Assembly: GCA_900552115.1 (NCBI GenBank)
Contig: URYP01000003.1
Coordinates: 1 to 44,607, forward strand
From: an uncultured Oscillospiraceae bacterium
GTDB lineage: Bacteria > Bacillota > Clostridia > Oscillospirales > Acutalibacteraceae
DNA length: 44,607 bases
Reading direction: 5' to 3'
In this document: piece after piece, positions 6,577-13,766 of the stretch
How positions within the stretch are numbered: position 1 is the first letter of the stretch
Layout: every line of letters starts with the position of its first letter
Translations under genes and position numbers: made by a program
Notes under the pieces: generated by a model
What the model was told of the DNA's origin: nothing
Seen by the model: only the letters and a program-made list of their open reading frames with translations
The model's database searches: none

Positions 6577-7884
6577 ATGGACATCCTCGACAAATTGACC
6601 ATTCTCACCGATTCGGCTAAATATGACGTTGCCTGTACATCCAGCGGCTCCCAGCGCGGCGGCCAAAAGGGGATGCTGGGTGCCACCTGCGCGCCGGGAC
6701 TATGCCACAGTTTCGCGGCGGATGGCCGCTGTGTTTCCCTGCTCAAGGTTTTGATGAGCAACGCCTGCCAATACGATTGCCAATACTGTGTCAACCGGCG
6801 TTCAAACGATGTCCCCCGTGCCACCTTCACCCCGGAGGAACTGGCTGGGCTCACCATCGACTTTTACCGCCGCAACTATATTGAAGGGTTGTTTCTAAGC
6901 TCGGGAGTCATCCGCAGCCCGGATTATACAATGGAACAGATGTGCCGGGTATTGGAGCTGCTGCGAGGCCCCTATGGCTTTAACGGCTATATCCACGCCA
7001 AAGCGATCCCCGGCTGTTCCCCGGAACTTGTCCACAAGCTGGGCGGGCTCTGTGACCGGATGAGCGTCAACATTGAGCTGCCCAGCGAAACCAGTTTGAA
7101 AACGCTGGCGCCGGACAAGTCCAAGCAAAATGTCCTGCTTCCCATGGCCTCCATCCGGGACGGTATCCGGCAGAACCGGGAAGAGCTCGCCGTCTACCGC
7201 CATGCGCCCACCTTTGCACCGGCCGGGCAAAGCACCCAAATGATTATCGGCGCGACGCCGGAAACCGATTATCAGATCATGCACTTAGCGCAGGCTTTAT
7301 ACCGGCGGTATTCTCTGAAAAGAGTCTTTTATTCCGCTTATATTCCCGTCGGCACGCACGCCCTGCTGCCGCGTGACCAGCCGCCTCCCCTGCTGAGAGA
7401 GCACCGCCTTTACCAGGTCGATTGGCTGTTGCGTTTTTATGGATTCGACGCGGAAGAACTGCTTGACGAACGGCATCCGCATCTCGACCCGCTGCTCGAT
7501 CCCAAGTGTCAGTGGGCGCTGCGGCATCTCGATCGGTTTCCTGTGGAGATCAATCGGGCCGATAAGGAAACGCTGCTGCGCGTCCCCGGCATCGGCGTCA
7601 AATCCGTCATGCGCATTCTCACCGCTCGCCGCGCCGGTTCGCTCGATTTCGAATCCCTGCGGAAACTCGGCGTCGTGCTGAAACGAGCCGTGTATTTCAT
7701 TACTTGCCGGGGCCGCATGCATGAATCCGTTCATTTTGCCCCAGAGTTTATTTATCAGAACCTGACGGACAGCGCACGCAGGCAGCAAAACCTTCCAGTT
7801 GGCGGGCCCCAGCAGCTGACCTGGACGGATCTGCCCATGTTGACCGCCGGAACCAGGGAGGGTTTACCGTGGATGCCAGCCTGA
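6577..7884 (+). CDS. Putative DNA modification/repair radical SAM protein (TIGR03916-type)
   Basis: A 435-residue radical SAM enzyme of the family found with uracil-DNA-glycosylase-like genes. The 4Fe-4S/SAM motif is C64-QYD-C68-QY-C71 (CX3CX2C). Four further cysteines (20, 38, 43, 52) precede it and may bind a second metal site. The C-terminal part (about residues 325-375) contains a helix-hairpin-helix DNA-binding element (LLRVPGIGVKSVMRIL). ATG 6577 is chosen because it follows GAAAGGGG at good distance and lies just after the promoter; upstream in-frame codons precede the transcript start. The gene overlaps its downstream partner by 16 bases, implying translational coupling. DNA repair or base modification is the family's predicted role; no substrate is known. 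SOS boxes in the promoter support a repair role. Confidence 0.88.
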   Translation: MDILDKLTILTDSAKYDVACTSSGSQRGGQKGMLGATCAPGLCHSFAADGRCVSLLKVLMSNACQYDCQYCVNRRSNDVPRATFTPEELAGLTIDFYRRNYIEGLFLSSGVIRSPDYTMEQMCRVLELLRGPYGFNGYIHAKAIPGCSPELVHKLGGLCDRMSVNIELPSETSLKTLAPDKSKQNVLLPMASIRDGIRQNREELAVYRHAPTFAPAGQSTQMIIGATPETDYQIMHLAQALYRRYSLKRVFYSAYIPVGTHALLPRDQPPPLLREHRLYQVDWLLRFYGFDAEELLDERHPHLDPLLDPKCQWALRHLDRFPVEINRADKETLLRVPGIGVKSVMRILTARRAGSLDFESLRKLGVVLKRAVYFITCRGRMHESVHFAPEFIYQNLTDSARRQQNLPVGGPQQLTWTDLPMLTAGTREGLPWMPA

Positions 7885-8702
7885 CCCTATTGTATGATGG
7901 TACGTTTGAAGGGCTGATGACCGCCTTTTTTGAAGCCTATGCCCGGCGTCCCCACCCCGCGGCGATTTTGCCGGAAAGCGTCTGCCAATTGCAGTTTGGC
8001 CAGCGCTATCAAACAGTGGAAACCGATTTGAACAAAGCCGACCGGGTGGTACGGGGCATTCAAGCCCGCATCGGTGATTTTGCCTATGAAAAAATATGGC
8101 TGGCCTCCTTATCCGACGCGCCCGCCGTCAGCCAGGATATATACCGGTATTTACTTTGGGGATTTGACATTGGCCGTTCCATCCGATCCCGGCTGGCTGA
8201 CGACCGCGTGCTTGCCGTCGACAAGACGGTGTCGCTTGTCACGCGGGAGTCCGGCCTGCTGCGGGAATTCCTGAGACTATCCGAAATGGAAGGCGGGGTA
8301 TATTATGGAGAAATCAGTCCCCAGCACCGGGTTCTCCCCTTGCTTATGCCCCACTTTGTAGACCGGTTTGCTATTCAGCCGTTCATTATCCAGGACCTGA
8401 CACACCGCCTCGCCGGAGTTTCACAGGGCGGCGAATGGTATATTACATCCTCAGCCGACTTTTCCCTGCCGTCGAAATCCAGCCGGGAAGAGGCGGTTCA
8501 GCATTTATGGAAACGCTTCTATCAGACTATTGCCATAAAAGAACGAATCAACCCCAAGCTGAGACGCCAGTTGATGCCCAAAAAGTATTGGAAACATATG
8601 CTGGAAATGAATCCAATTCCCTCCAAGCTGCCGGAAACCCCATACCAGCCGCCAGTTCCGCTGCGCGCAAAAGAATCCGGAGAGAGAAACCGGTTGCTTT
8701 AA
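7869..8702 (+). CDS. TIGR03915 family putative DNA repair/metabolism protein (DUF4130 C-terminus)
   Basis: A 277-residue protein almost always encoded next to the TIGR03916 radical SAM enzyme. The C-terminal half shows the DUF4130 region (SSREEAVQHLWKRFYQTIAIKERINPKL broken over residues about 205-240, followed by LMPKKYWKHMLEM), rich in basic and aromatic residues as in uracil-DNA-glycosylase-associated proteins. GTG at 7869 is the start: GGGAGG stands six to seven bases ahead and it overlaps the upstream gene. The biochemical activity is unknown; partnership with the radical SAM protein in DNA repair is inferred from linkage and shared LexA-boxed promoter. In some genomes both domains are fused to a UDG-like domain; no such domain is visible here. 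Confidence 0.85.
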   Translation: MDASLTLLYDGTFEGLMTAFFEAYARRPHPAAILPESVCQLQFGQRYQTVETDLNKADRVVRGIQARIGDFAYEKIWLASLSDAPAVSQDIYRYLLWGFDIGRSIRSRLADDRVLAVDKTVSLVTRESGLLREFLRLSEMEGGVYYGEISPQHRVLPLLMPHFVDRFAIQPFIIQDLTHRLAGVSQGGEWYITSSADFSLPSKSSREEAVQHLWKRFYQTIAIKERINPKLRRQLMPKKYWKHMLEMNPIPSKLPETPYQPPVPLRAKESGERNRLL

Positions 8703-8707
8703 TATTT

Positions 8708-8813
8708 AAAAACACCTGCGGCTCGTTATGGTCATAGCCTCTAGGAAAAAATCAGGGCCACAAGCTCCAATTTTCCACTACGTCTATGCTGCATATCAGC
8801 CGCAGGTGTTTTT
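8708..8813 (+). ncRNA. Structured terminator-flanked element, copy A
   Basis: Outer arms AAAAACACCTGCGGCT (8708-8723) and AGCCGCAGGTGTTTTT (8798-8813) are perfect complements over 16 bp, acting at least as a bidirectional terminator for the two convergent genes. The 74-base interior is itself structured: CATAG (8733-8737) can pair with CTATG (8784-8788), GGAAAA (8744-8749) with TTTTCC (8771-8776), and GGGC (8755-8758) with GCTC (8764-8767). A second copy lies inverted at 26341-26471 with the same interior blocks (TGGTCATAGCCT, GTCTATG, AGCTCC) and different but still complementary stems. No known RNA family recognised. Confidence 0.6.
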
Positions 8814-8819
8814 CTTTAC

Positions 8820-9680
8820 TTATTTTGAAGAATTATTGGAAGAGTGGCGCGCCAGAAGGATCGCCGTCACGGCGGCACCAACACCCACTACAGCCAAACC
8901 AATCACCAACCACCACCAGCCGAGGCCGGGCGCGGAGGAACCGGAAGAATTGCCTGCATTTGATGTACTAGACGAGCTGTTTCCCGAGGCGGCTCCGGTG
9001 GATTCACCAGCATTCGTTTGATTCCCCGTGTTATCCCCGGACTGAGAAGCATCGGATGCAGCGGTTGCCGTACCGCTTACGGAAGTCGTACTGGCTTTGG
9101 TTTTATGAGGCAGGGTCTTTCGATCCTCCGCCGCCATGGTGCCGACGGCCGCGGAGGCCGAAGCCGGACCCGCCAGCGGTTGCGATTCCATTTTCAGCGT
9201 AACCATTTCGGTCAATTTAGCGTTTAACTGTATTGACGTTCCTTCAGGCAAAGTGTCTTTAACCAGGAAGTACAGGGTAAACCAAGTTCCATCCGCTGTT
9301 ATATCTTTGGAATCTTTCAGTGAAACCGACGCATCATTATATAAAGACGTAATGGTTAACGTTCCCGCTGGTTTAGTATTTATAGACAGCATAATATTTT
9401 GATCATTCATGGCGTTTCCACGATCCATATCAATACGTTCCAACTGCTGCGGGTCAAATGACAGCACAAGCGTCATAGCAGACCATCCGGGATTGTTTTT
9501 AATCTGTATTGACGCGGCAAACTGCTGACCTGCTTCCACGGTTTTAGGCATTTTCACCGTCAGAACCGGTGTTTCTGCCGCCAAAGACTGAAACGGCAGC
9601 GTAAACAGCAACGTCAAAAGCAGACTGAGCATGGATAACACTTTTATAAGGTTCCGATCGCGTTTCGTTTTAATTATCAT
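8820..9680 (-). CDS. Membrane-anchored single-cohesin surface protein
   Basis: A 286-residue secreted protein: Sec signal peptide (residues 1-35, ending SLAAE), one cohesin-like beta-sandwich (about 37-170, with PVLTVKMPKTVEAGQQF and the typical MTLVLSFDPQQLE strand), a Ser/Thr/Gly/Asn-rich linker (175-250), and a single C-terminal transmembrane helix (WWWLVIGLAVVGVGAAVTAILL) with a short polar tail. No LPXTG motif is present, so anchoring is by the helix. Cohesins bind dockerins in cellulosomes; a dockerin-bearing fucosidase lies at 22593-26306. ATG 9680 follows GGGAGAG. It starts 24 bases after the corA stop, so the two are probably cotranscribed. Cohesin assignment is from fold pattern and could be a cohesin-like CBM-type sandwich. 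Confidence 0.75.
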   Translation of the reverse strand: MIIKTKRDRNLIKVLSMLSLLLTLLFTLPFQSLAAETPVLTVKMPKTVEAGQQFAASIQIKNNPGWSAMTLVLSFDPQQLERIDMDRGNAMNDQNIMLSINTKPAGTLTITSLYNDASVSLKDSKDITADGTWFTLYFLVKDTLPEGTSIQLNAKLTEMVTLKMESQPLAGPASASAAVGTMAAEDRKTLPHKTKASTTSVSGTATAASDASQSGDNTGNQTNAGESTGAASGNSSSSTSNAGNSSGSSAPGLGWWWLVIGLAVVGVGAAVTAILLARHSSNNSSK

Positions 9681-9704
9681 TGTTTTCTCTCCCTTAACGT
9701 CTGT

Positions 9705-10643
9705 TTAGAGCCATTTCTTTCGCTTAAAAATCCAGATGCTGACCACCACAATGACGACGCTGATAATGGCTACGCCCGCATATCCATATTTCCAAGTAAG
9801 CTCTGGCATATTGACAAAATTCATACCGTACCAACTGGCGACAAGTGACAGCGGCAGAAATATAGCCGTAATAACGGTAAATATTTTCATTATCTGATTA
9901 AGACGATAGTCCATAGCGGATTGGTAGGCTTCACGTACATGTACCAAGCCTTCACACAGCATCCGCGTTTTTTCGCCGAATCGCTGCAGCTTTTTAACCG
10001 CTATTTTGAGATGGCGGAATGATTCGTCAGTAAACAGATTATTATCATCCGCCTGTATCGTTTCTGCCACCGCTATCAGTTCATCATAAAATTCCTGACG
10101 AATAATCAAGTTGTTCTTCATGCGCAGCAGGATGCGATTAAAATCCGGGCCAATTTTATTCGTCCAGATGTTTTCTTCCATCGTCAGCACTTGCCGCTCG
10201 CATTCCTCCATGACCTGGCTGCTGCCCTCTATCCACTGTAAAAACAACCGGCTTATCAGCCGTTCTACAGTAAAGGATTCCTCCATATGCTCGATAGCTA
10301 TTTCAAAATCCTGCTCAAAGGAGTCAGAATCAGAAAGCGGAACCAGTAAAAACACGTTTTTTTTGATAAAAACCGCTGTCTCCCGGCGCTCCCGGCGCAC
10401 ACAAGACACATCCAGCAAACGCAGAAAAAAATAGCTGAAATGATCGTATACTTCGACATTATTATGGAATCGCCGATGATTAGCTTTGCAGGCTTCCAGG
10501 CACATGTCCGGGAAGCCCCATTTTGTACATAGCGGCTCAAAATCTGACAGGGACACGCATCCCACAATAATGCGTTTATCCGTTAAAATGTTTTCGGATG
10601 GTTCCACCGATTTTACACCGCTATTATCAACTGTATAAACCAT
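9705..10643 (-). CDS. corA: CorA family magnesium/divalent metal transporter
   Basis: A 312-residue CorA-family (2-TM-GxN) channel: long N-terminal cytoplasmic alpha/beta and helical region, then two C-terminal transmembrane helices (IFTVITAIFLPLSLVASWYG and AGVAIISVVIVVVSIWIF). The signature GMN sits between them in SWYGMNFVNMPEL, near residue 274, and the C-terminus ends with a basic cluster (FKRKKWL) as is typical. It forms a homopentameric Mg2+ or Co2+ channel in the inner membrane by family knowledge. ATG 10643 is preceded by AGAGGGG; a promoter is at 10682-10710. A cohesin protein gene follows after 24 bases. Confidence 0.92.
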   Translation of the reverse strand: MVYTVDNSGVKSVEPSENILTDKRIIVGCVSLSDFEPLCTKWGFPDMCLEACKANHRRFHNNVEVYDHFSYFFLRLLDVSCVRRERRETAVFIKKNVFLLVPLSDSDSFEQDFEIAIEHMEESFTVERLISRLFLQWIEGSSQVMEECERQVLTMEENIWTNKIGPDFNRILLRMKNNLIIRQEFYDELIAVAETIQADDNNLFTDESFRHLKIAVKKLQRFGEKTRMLCEGLVHVREAYQSAMDYRLNQIMKIFTVITAIFLPLSLVASWYGMNFVNMPELTWKYGYAGVAIISVVIVVVSIWIFKRKKWL

Positions 10644-10681
10644 CTTGCCCCTCTCAAAGCGATTTTATTATATTTGGATTT

Positions 10682-10710
10682 ATTGTATCATTATTTCTAG
10701 GCTTAGTCAA
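10682..10710 (-). promoter_or_regulatory. Sigma-A promoter of corA and the downstream cohesin gene
   Basis: On the minus strand -35 TTGACT (10710-10705), 17-bp spacer, -10 TACAAT (10687-10682), about 38 bases before the corA ATG. Confidence 0.7.
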
Positions 10711-10772
10711 ATAGCGAAACGCATTTCGGCATTGCATTTTATCCGTCTGTCCGCAAACTTACTTAAATAAAA

Positions 10773-10804
10773 AGCAACGGGAAAGCCAAAGCTTTCCCGT
10801 TGCT
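10773..10804 (-). terminator. Intrinsic terminator after the second cohesin gene
   Basis: A perfect 14-bp stem, AGCAACGGGAAAGC / GCTTTCCCGTTGCT with a 4-base loop, followed on the minus strand by TTTTATTT. It ends the transcript of the cohesin gene at 10852-11727. Confidence 0.9.
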
Positions 10805-10851
10805 ATAAAGGTCAAGACTTACCGTGCCTTCACGGTTTCTGTGATCAGCTC

Positions 10852-11727
10852 TTATTTGCTGAAGACTTTCTTCTTCATGCCAACCAGAGCAATCGCACTG
10901 CCAGCCATCAGAACCAGCGCCACAACAAACAGCGTGGTGGATTCGCCAGTAGCCGCGCCGCCATTAGAACCGGGGGTGGTCGGATCGGTCACAACGACAT
11001 CATCAGTAGAAGAAGTCGTATCGGTCGGCTCAGTGGAATCGGTCGGCTCAGTCTTGTCGCCAGTCGGATCGGTCGGGTTGGTCGAATCGGTCGGATTGGT
11101 CGTATCGCCAGTCGGATCGGTCGGATTGGTCGGATTGGTCGGGTCGACCGGTTTGGTACCAGCAATCAGCTCAGCGCCGAAGTCGCCAGCCGCTACCAGA
11201 ACCGTGGGATCCTGCGCTTTACCGTCAACAATTTTCGCAGTCGCGAACTGTTTCAGTTTCAGGCTCACCTGAATTTTGTCGCCGTCTTTCACGCCTTCTT
11301 TAACTTTAAAGTTAAAGGTCAGAACCGTACCATCCTCAGTCTGGCCAAAGCCTTCCTCGTCAGGATTGGTGGGGTCAGAGGAGTCGATGATAGCGCCCAG
11401 AACCGGGTTCAGAGAAGTGTTAACTTCCGTTTTATGGCTCAGCGTATTCAGCGCAGCGCCAAAGGAATACGCTTTAGCGCCCTTCGCCAGCTCCAGCTGA
11501 TCCGCATTGTAGCCCAGTTCAAAGTCCAGAACGTTCCAGCCAGCATCCGGAACACCGCTCACGTTGATGGAGACTTTAACATCCTCGCCAGCTTTGGCGT
11601 ACTCTTTGTCAACCGACAAGGACAGTTTCGTATCTCCTGCAGCAGAAGCCATCATCGATACCGGCAGCATCGCTGCAATTGCCAGACCGCCCACGGTGGC
11701 AACCAGTTTGCGCAAACTCGTTTTCAT
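10852..11727 (-). CDS. Cohesin-domain cell-surface protein with Pro-Thr linker
   Basis: A 291-residue exported protein. Residues 1-30 are a Sec signal peptide (KLVATVGGLAIAAMLPVSMMASA). Residues about 32-187 are a cohesin-like beta-sandwich (KLSLSVDKEYAKAGEDVKV, WNVLDFELGYNADQLELA). Then comes a PT/NPTDPT-rich linker (about 192-250) and a C-terminal TM helix (TLFVVALVLMAGSAIALVGM) with a KKK tail. GAATGES before the helix resembles a degenerate sortase signal (LPXTG position) but lacks Leu-Pro. ATG 11727 follows AAGGAAGGG. The gene has its own perfect-consensus promoter (11826-11854) and a strong terminator, so it is monocistronic and probably abundant. Likely an anchoring scaffoldin for dockerin-bearing enzymes; partner specificity is unknown. 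Confidence 0.78.
   Translation of the reverse strand: MKTSLRKLVATVGGLAIAAMLPVSMMASAAGDTKLSLSVDKEYAKAGEDVKVSINVSGVPDAGWNVLDFELGYNADQLELAKGAKAYSFGAALNTLSHKTEVNTSLNPVLGAIIDSSDPTNPDEEGFGQTEDGTVLTFNFKVKEGVKDGDKIQVSLKLKQFATAKIVDGKAQDPTVLVAAGDFGAELIAGTKPVDPTNPTNPTDPTGDTTNPTDSTNPTDPTGDKTEPTDSTEPTDTTSSTDDVVVTDPTTPGSNGGAATGESTTLFVVALVLMAGSAIALVGMKKKVFSK
11005..11155 (-). repeat. Tandem repeat encoding a Pro-Thr linker
   Basis: Imperfect GGTCGGATCGGT-like units encode repeated NPTDPT, DSTEPT and NPTNPT motifs in the linker of the cohesin protein. Such linkers are extended, often O-glycosylated and vary in length between strains. Confidence 0.75.
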
Positions 11728-11825
11728 GTTTTAACCCTTCCTTTTCAGAAATTTCAGATTCTATATACGCCCTAAACGGGAATATACCAATGATTAAAAT
11801 AGGGGACAACTCCCCTACCACGTGC

Positions 11826-11854
11826 ATTATACATCGGGGTTCAGAACTTGTCAA
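11826..11854 (-). promoter_or_regulatory. Perfect-consensus promoter of the second cohesin gene
   Basis: On the minus strand -35 TTGACA (11854-11849), exact 17-bp spacer, -10 TATAAT (11831-11826). The transcript would start near 11819, giving a leader of about 90 bases. One of the strongest promoters in the window. Confidence 0.88.
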
Positions 11855-12290
11855 GCCAGAAGACCAAAATTGTCAGTAATTTACAAGGATATAATGACAA
11901 TTTAGCGAATTTGCAAATAACGGCGCAACTTACGACCAGTTGGCCGCTTAGAAAAGCAACAGGTGACTGTTATGGCTTTTTTATTCGCTTGATCCTGATT
12001 ATAGCAAAAAAAATGAATGAAGTCTATAGAAAATTTTACACAAACCGGAGGGGATACTTAATACACCCGGTCATTCTAAGTAAATTGACTATAAGCATCT
12101 GCTCCTGTAGAGCAGAATTGCTAGAGATGCCAATTCCTTTGGTAAACAGCACAAGCCGGCGCTGCAAGACCCTTTTAGGCCAATTTTAATATTTTTCTTT
12201 AATGTTAAAGCTCTTCCCAGCCGCGTAAAGAGCGCTGTCTGCCATTTTATACAGCTTCGGCAGAGGAAGAATAACAGGCGGCAATGTTGC
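11855..12290. other. AT-rich intergenic stretch without a recognised gene
   Basis: Lies between the cohesin promoter and the 3' end of the DEAD-box gene. No convincing coding region. A compact fold sits at 12095-12130: GCATC pairs with GATGC, and inside it CTGCTC (12099-12104) pairs with GAGCAG (12110-12115). On the minus strand GCTCTT...AAGAGC followed by TTTAA near 12205-12235 may be the DEAD-box gene terminator. A small RNA is possible but unsupported by a clear promoter. Confidence 0.4.
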
Positions 12291-13541
12291 CTAGTGTTGT
12301 CCTTTGGACCGTGCGTACCGGAAAGTGTTTGACGAGGCAGGGCCGCTCCTTCTCCGATTCCCGCGGCCTGTTTTTTGAGGCGGCTGGGTGGGCTTCATAT
12401 TGTCTATACTCCAGGGACTGGCGGCGGCGGGGACCACCTTTTTGGTTAATTTTTCAATAGCGCGCCAATTATCCAGCTCATCGCTGCAGCAGAGGCTGAC
12501 CGCGGTTCCGCCAAGTCCGGCCCGGCCGGTTCGGCCGATACGATGAATGTAGGTTTCCGCTTCCTCCGGTATATTGTAGTTGATGACAAAGGGCAGCTCG
12601 ATAATATCGATTCCGCGCGCGGCAATATCGGTGGCAACCAGAACGCTGATTTTCCCGGATTTAAACATTGTCAGCGCGGTTTGCCTGGCGTTCTGGCTTT
12701 TATTCCCGTGGATAGCCATGGCCTTGATTTTATGCTTCAATAACATGGCGGCCACCTGGTCGGCGCCTCTTTTCGTCCGTGTAAACACAAGAGCCGTCGC
12801 CACCCCCTTTTCCTGGAGCAGGTGCAGCAGCACATCCTTTTTGTGTTCTTTTTTAACAAAATATACGGATTGATTGATTTTATCAACCGTACTGGTAACC
12901 GGATTGATTTTAACGGTTTCCGGCTGTTTAAGCAATCCCAGCGCCAGGTCTTCCACCTCTTTCGGCATAGTGGCGGAAAACAGCAGGGTCTGTTTCTGCT
13001 CCGGCAGCAAGGCTATAACGGCTTTGACATCGTGTATAAACCCCATATCCAGCATGCGGTCCGCTTCATCGAGCACAAATATCTCCACATGATTCAGCTT
13101 AATAAAGCCCTGCCGGATCAGATCGTTTAACCGTCCGGGCGTGGCCACCAATACATCTACGCCTCTTTTAAGCTCCTCCACCTGGCGGTTTTGATTGACC
13201 CCCCCAAAAACGGCCGCGGTTCGGATAGGCAGTCCCTTGCCAAACAAGACGAAAGCCTCATAGTTTTGCAGGGCCAATTCCCTGGTCGGGGCCAATACCA
13301 AAGCCCGGATGCAGCGCCGGGACGATTCCTGCCGCGCCGCTTTCCGTTTGGCGATCAGCTGTAAAACCGGCAGTGCAAACGCTGCCGTTTTACCCGTGCC
13401 AGTCTGTGCACAGCCCAAAACGTCTTTGCCGGCTAACACCAACGGAACCGTCGCCTCCTGGATGGGGGTGGGCGCATGATAGCCGTTCTTATGAACAGCG
13501 CTTACGAGTGGGGGCATTAAATTCATTTCATTAAATCGCAT
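12291..13541 (-). CDS. DEAD-box ATP-dependent RNA helicase (RhlE/CshA-like)
   Basis: A 416-residue DEAD-box helicase for RNA unwinding, as in cold-adapted translation, ribosome assembly or mRNA decay. Motifs in order: Q motif (PTPIQ), Walker A (AQTGTGKTAAF), Ia (PTRELALQ), DEAD (VLDEADRMLDMGF), SAT (LLFSATMP), IV (ALVFTRTKRGADQ), V (TDIAARGIDI), VI (YIHRIGRTGRAG). The C-terminal tail is short and basic (GRGNRRRSG). ATG 13541 is chosen because MRFNEMNLMPPL matches the family's beginning (FxxLxL before the Q motif); an upstream extension to 13583 overlaps the tRNA terminator. RNase Y partnership, known for CshA in other Firmicutes, is possible but not shown. Confidence 0.93.
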   Translation of the reverse strand: MRFNEMNLMPPLVSAVHKNGYHAPTPIQEATVPLVLAGKDVLGCAQTGTGKTAAFALPVLQLIAKRKAARQESSRRCIRALVLAPTRELALQNYEAFVLFGKGLPIRTAAVFGGVNQNRQVEELKRGVDVLVATPGRLNDLIRQGFIKLNHVEIFVLDEADRMLDMGFIHDVKAVIALLPEQKQTLLFSATMPKEVEDLALGLLKQPETVKINPVTSTVDKINQSVYFVKKEHKKDVLLHLLQEKGVATALVFTRTKRGADQVAAMLLKHKIKAMAIHGNKSQNARQTALTMFKSGKISVLVATDIAARGIDIIELPFVINYNIPEEAETYIHRIGRTGRAGLGGTAVSLCCSDELDNWRAIEKLTKKVVPAAASPWSIDNMKPTQPPQKTGRGNRRRSGPASSNTFRYARSKGQH

Positions 13542-13582
13542 AATGTCTCTTAACTTTCTTAAATATAGATTTTGATAAAACA

Positions 13583-13616
13583 AAATGGCTAAAACCCAGA
13601 TGGGTTTAAGCCATTT
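13583..13616 (-). terminator. Terminator after tRNA-Leu
   Basis: A 15-bp stem with one G-U type imperfection (AAATGGCTTAAACCC / GGGTTTTAGCCATTT on the minus strand) and a 4-base loop, followed by TGTTTTATC. It is six bases downstream of the tRNA CCA end. Confidence 0.85.
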
Positions 13617-13621
13617 GCGTT

Positions 13622-13705
13622 TGGTGCGAGAAACGGGACTTGAACCCGTACGCTAAAAGCACACGCACCTCAAACGTGCCTGTCTGCCAGTTCCAGCATT
13701 CTCGC
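13622..13705 (-). tRNA. tRNA-Leu (anticodon GAG)
   Basis: Class II tRNA read on the minus strand. Acceptor arms GCGAGAA (5') and TTCTCGC pair fully and are followed by discriminator A and an encoded CCA. The anticodon stem CACGT/GCGTG closes loop TTGAGGT, giving anticodon GAG for CUC/CUU. A T-arm GGGTTCAAGTCCC and a long variable arm fit leucine. Confidence 0.95.
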
Positions 13706-13766
13706 ATATGAAGCGGTATCCCTGCGGATAACGCGCACATTATTATAGCATTGCCGGCGGCGGCTG

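Noticed and set aside
11005..11155. CRISPR array or VNTR in the GGTCGGATCGGT repeats
   Set aside because: Units are short, contiguous without spacers and encode the Pro-Thr linker in frame.
11848..12189. Plus-strand frame of about 113 codons in the gap before the DEAD-box gene
   Set aside because: No family resemblance, no good ribosome site, and it starts inside the strong minus-strand cohesin promoter.
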